64,000 bases of DNA, from positions 1 through 64,000 of the forward strand of contig NZ_SUGA01000020.1 of NCBI RefSeq assembly GCF_004963255.1. The letters are read 5' to 3'. Position 1 is the stretch's first letter. Each line of letters begins with the position of its first letter. A program made the position numbers and the translations under genes. The notes beneath the pieces are model-generated. The model was not told the origin of the DNA. It did no database searches and saw only the letters and a program-made list of their open reading frames with translations. This DNA comes from Mesorhizobium sp. Lineage in GTDB: Bacteria > Pseudomonadota > Alphaproteobacteria > Rhizobiales > Rhizobiaceae. Positions 63,722 through 64,000 of the stretch are shown here, in pieces.

Positions 63722-64000
63722 CGGGCATCGCAAAGCCCAGACACGGAATCATTCCCTGGCCGCCGGTGATCTATGTCGTGGCGATTGCGGCGAGCATCGC
63801 GCTCGGCATGCTCTACCCGCTGCCCTGGATCGGCGACATTTTTGGCGATCTCCTGTTCGGCGTCGGCTGGGTGGCGCTGTTCGGCGTCGCCATGCTCTGG
63901 ATCACCGCCATCCGCGCCATGTTCAGGGCCAGAACGACGCTTGACCCCAATGCCGAGCCCGACCATCTGGTGACGTCGGGTCCTTTCGGCATCACCCGCA
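63718..64000 (+). CDS. isoprenylcysteine carboxyl methyltransferase-like protein, 5' part
   Basis: The first 94 residues of a membrane protein, cut by the window edge. Two helices (VIYVVAIAASIALGMLYPLP; FGVGWVALFGVAMLWITAI) are followed by ARTTLDPNAEPDHLVTSGPF and GITR, the start of the ICMT/PEMT catalytic block that normally continues NPxY. Family members methylate small or membrane substrates with SAM. ATG 63718 overlaps the DUF1624 stop. The remaining catalytic part is outside the window, so activity cannot be judged. Confidence 0.8.
   Translation, partial: MTGIAKPRHGIIPWPPVIYVVAIAASIALGMLYPLPWIGDIFGDLLFGVGWVALFGVAMLWITAIRAMFRARTTLDPNAEPDHLVTSGPFGITR

Noticed and set aside
62633..63733. 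366-codon minus-strand frame over the DUF1624 gene
   Set aside because: Charged, low-complexity product; the plus strand has a clear membrane protein.
1..64000. tRNA, rRNA, CRISPR arrays, insertion sequences and integrase genes
   Set aside because: None recognised on either strand; the repeated sequences seen are short palindromic intergenic elements without open frames or spacer-repeat periodicity.

Overview
The window looks like chromosomal DNA of a Mesorhizobium-type alphaproteobacterium (Rhizobiales, Phyllobacteriaceae). This rests on the high GC content, tightly packed operons with ATGA/TGATG/GTGA junctions, DUF1127 and DUF1194 proteins, aerobic-type cobalamin genes (cobC, cobD, cobO, cobP), a complete heterotetrameric sarcosine oxidase, and several copies of palindromic intergenic elements resembling the rhizobial RIME class. 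I see no rRNA or tRNA gene, insertion sequence, CRISPR array, phage gene or plasmid origin. All identifications are from memory of protein families; no search was run.

Layout. 0-7 kb: tail of a DUF4893 gene, a formyltransferase-like gene, then a one-carbon/corrinoid block (virulence-factor-family small protein, MTHFR C-terminal-like Cys-rich protein, methylenetetrahydrofolate reductase, methyl-THF:corrinoid methyltransferase, and an ASKHA/ferredoxin corrinoid-reactivating protein). 7-11.7 kb: three tiny proteins (two DUF1127), an HSL-type esterase, a LysR regulator coupled to an unknown 116-aa protein, and a GlxA-type (DJ-1/AraC) regulator. 11.8-14.4 kb: a NitT/TauT-type ABC transporter. 14.6-17.2 kb: DUF1194 protein, purC, M50 protease. 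17.3-19.9 kb: a dimethylglycine-dehydrogenase-like (DMGDH) flavoprotein. 20-27.9 kb: a cell-surface block (FkbM methyltransferase, GT-C-like membrane protein, class III aminotransferase, extended SDR, EamA flippase-like protein, DprE1-like oxidase, HAD-UbiA prenyltransferase) that suggests a polyprenyl-phosphate-linked sugar. 28-31 kb: a small exported protein and a DUF3772/MscS channel. 31.4-36.6 kb: soxBDAG. 36.8-38.9 kb: MFS pump and nitroreductase. 39.1-46.7 kb: a five-gene operon (XRE-cupin regulator, DMGDH-like, homocysteine S-methyltransferase, aminotransferase, DMGDH-like) behind a double operator. 46.9-55.1 kb: a divergent catabolic locus (ABC transporter, cytosine-deaminase-like amidohydrolase, GlcD-type FAD oxidase, two NAD(P)H oxidoreductases; RidA and creatininase-family enzyme). 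55.1-59.1 kb: tyrosine phosphatase and cobalamin genes. 59.2-64 kb: ChaC-like cyclotransferase, GbcA-like Rieske oxygenase, MFS transporter, DUF1624 acyltransferase and the start of an isoprenylcysteine methyltransferase-like gene.

How it fits together. The recurring theme is removal and reuse of N-methyl groups: one Rieske oxygenase, three DMGDH-like proteins, sarcosine oxidase (four proteins with GcvT-type folate domains), one homocysteine methyltransferase, and a folate/corrinoid methyl-transfer block, with late cobalamin genes in the same 60 kb. The most promising undescribed unit is the 39.1-46.7 kb operon, readable as a stepwise demethylation-deamination route for a trimethylated amino acid or similar onium compound. 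The second is the 46.9-55.1 kb locus, which looks like import and ring-opening of a cyclic amide or pyrimidine-like compound. Substrates are inferred, not shown.
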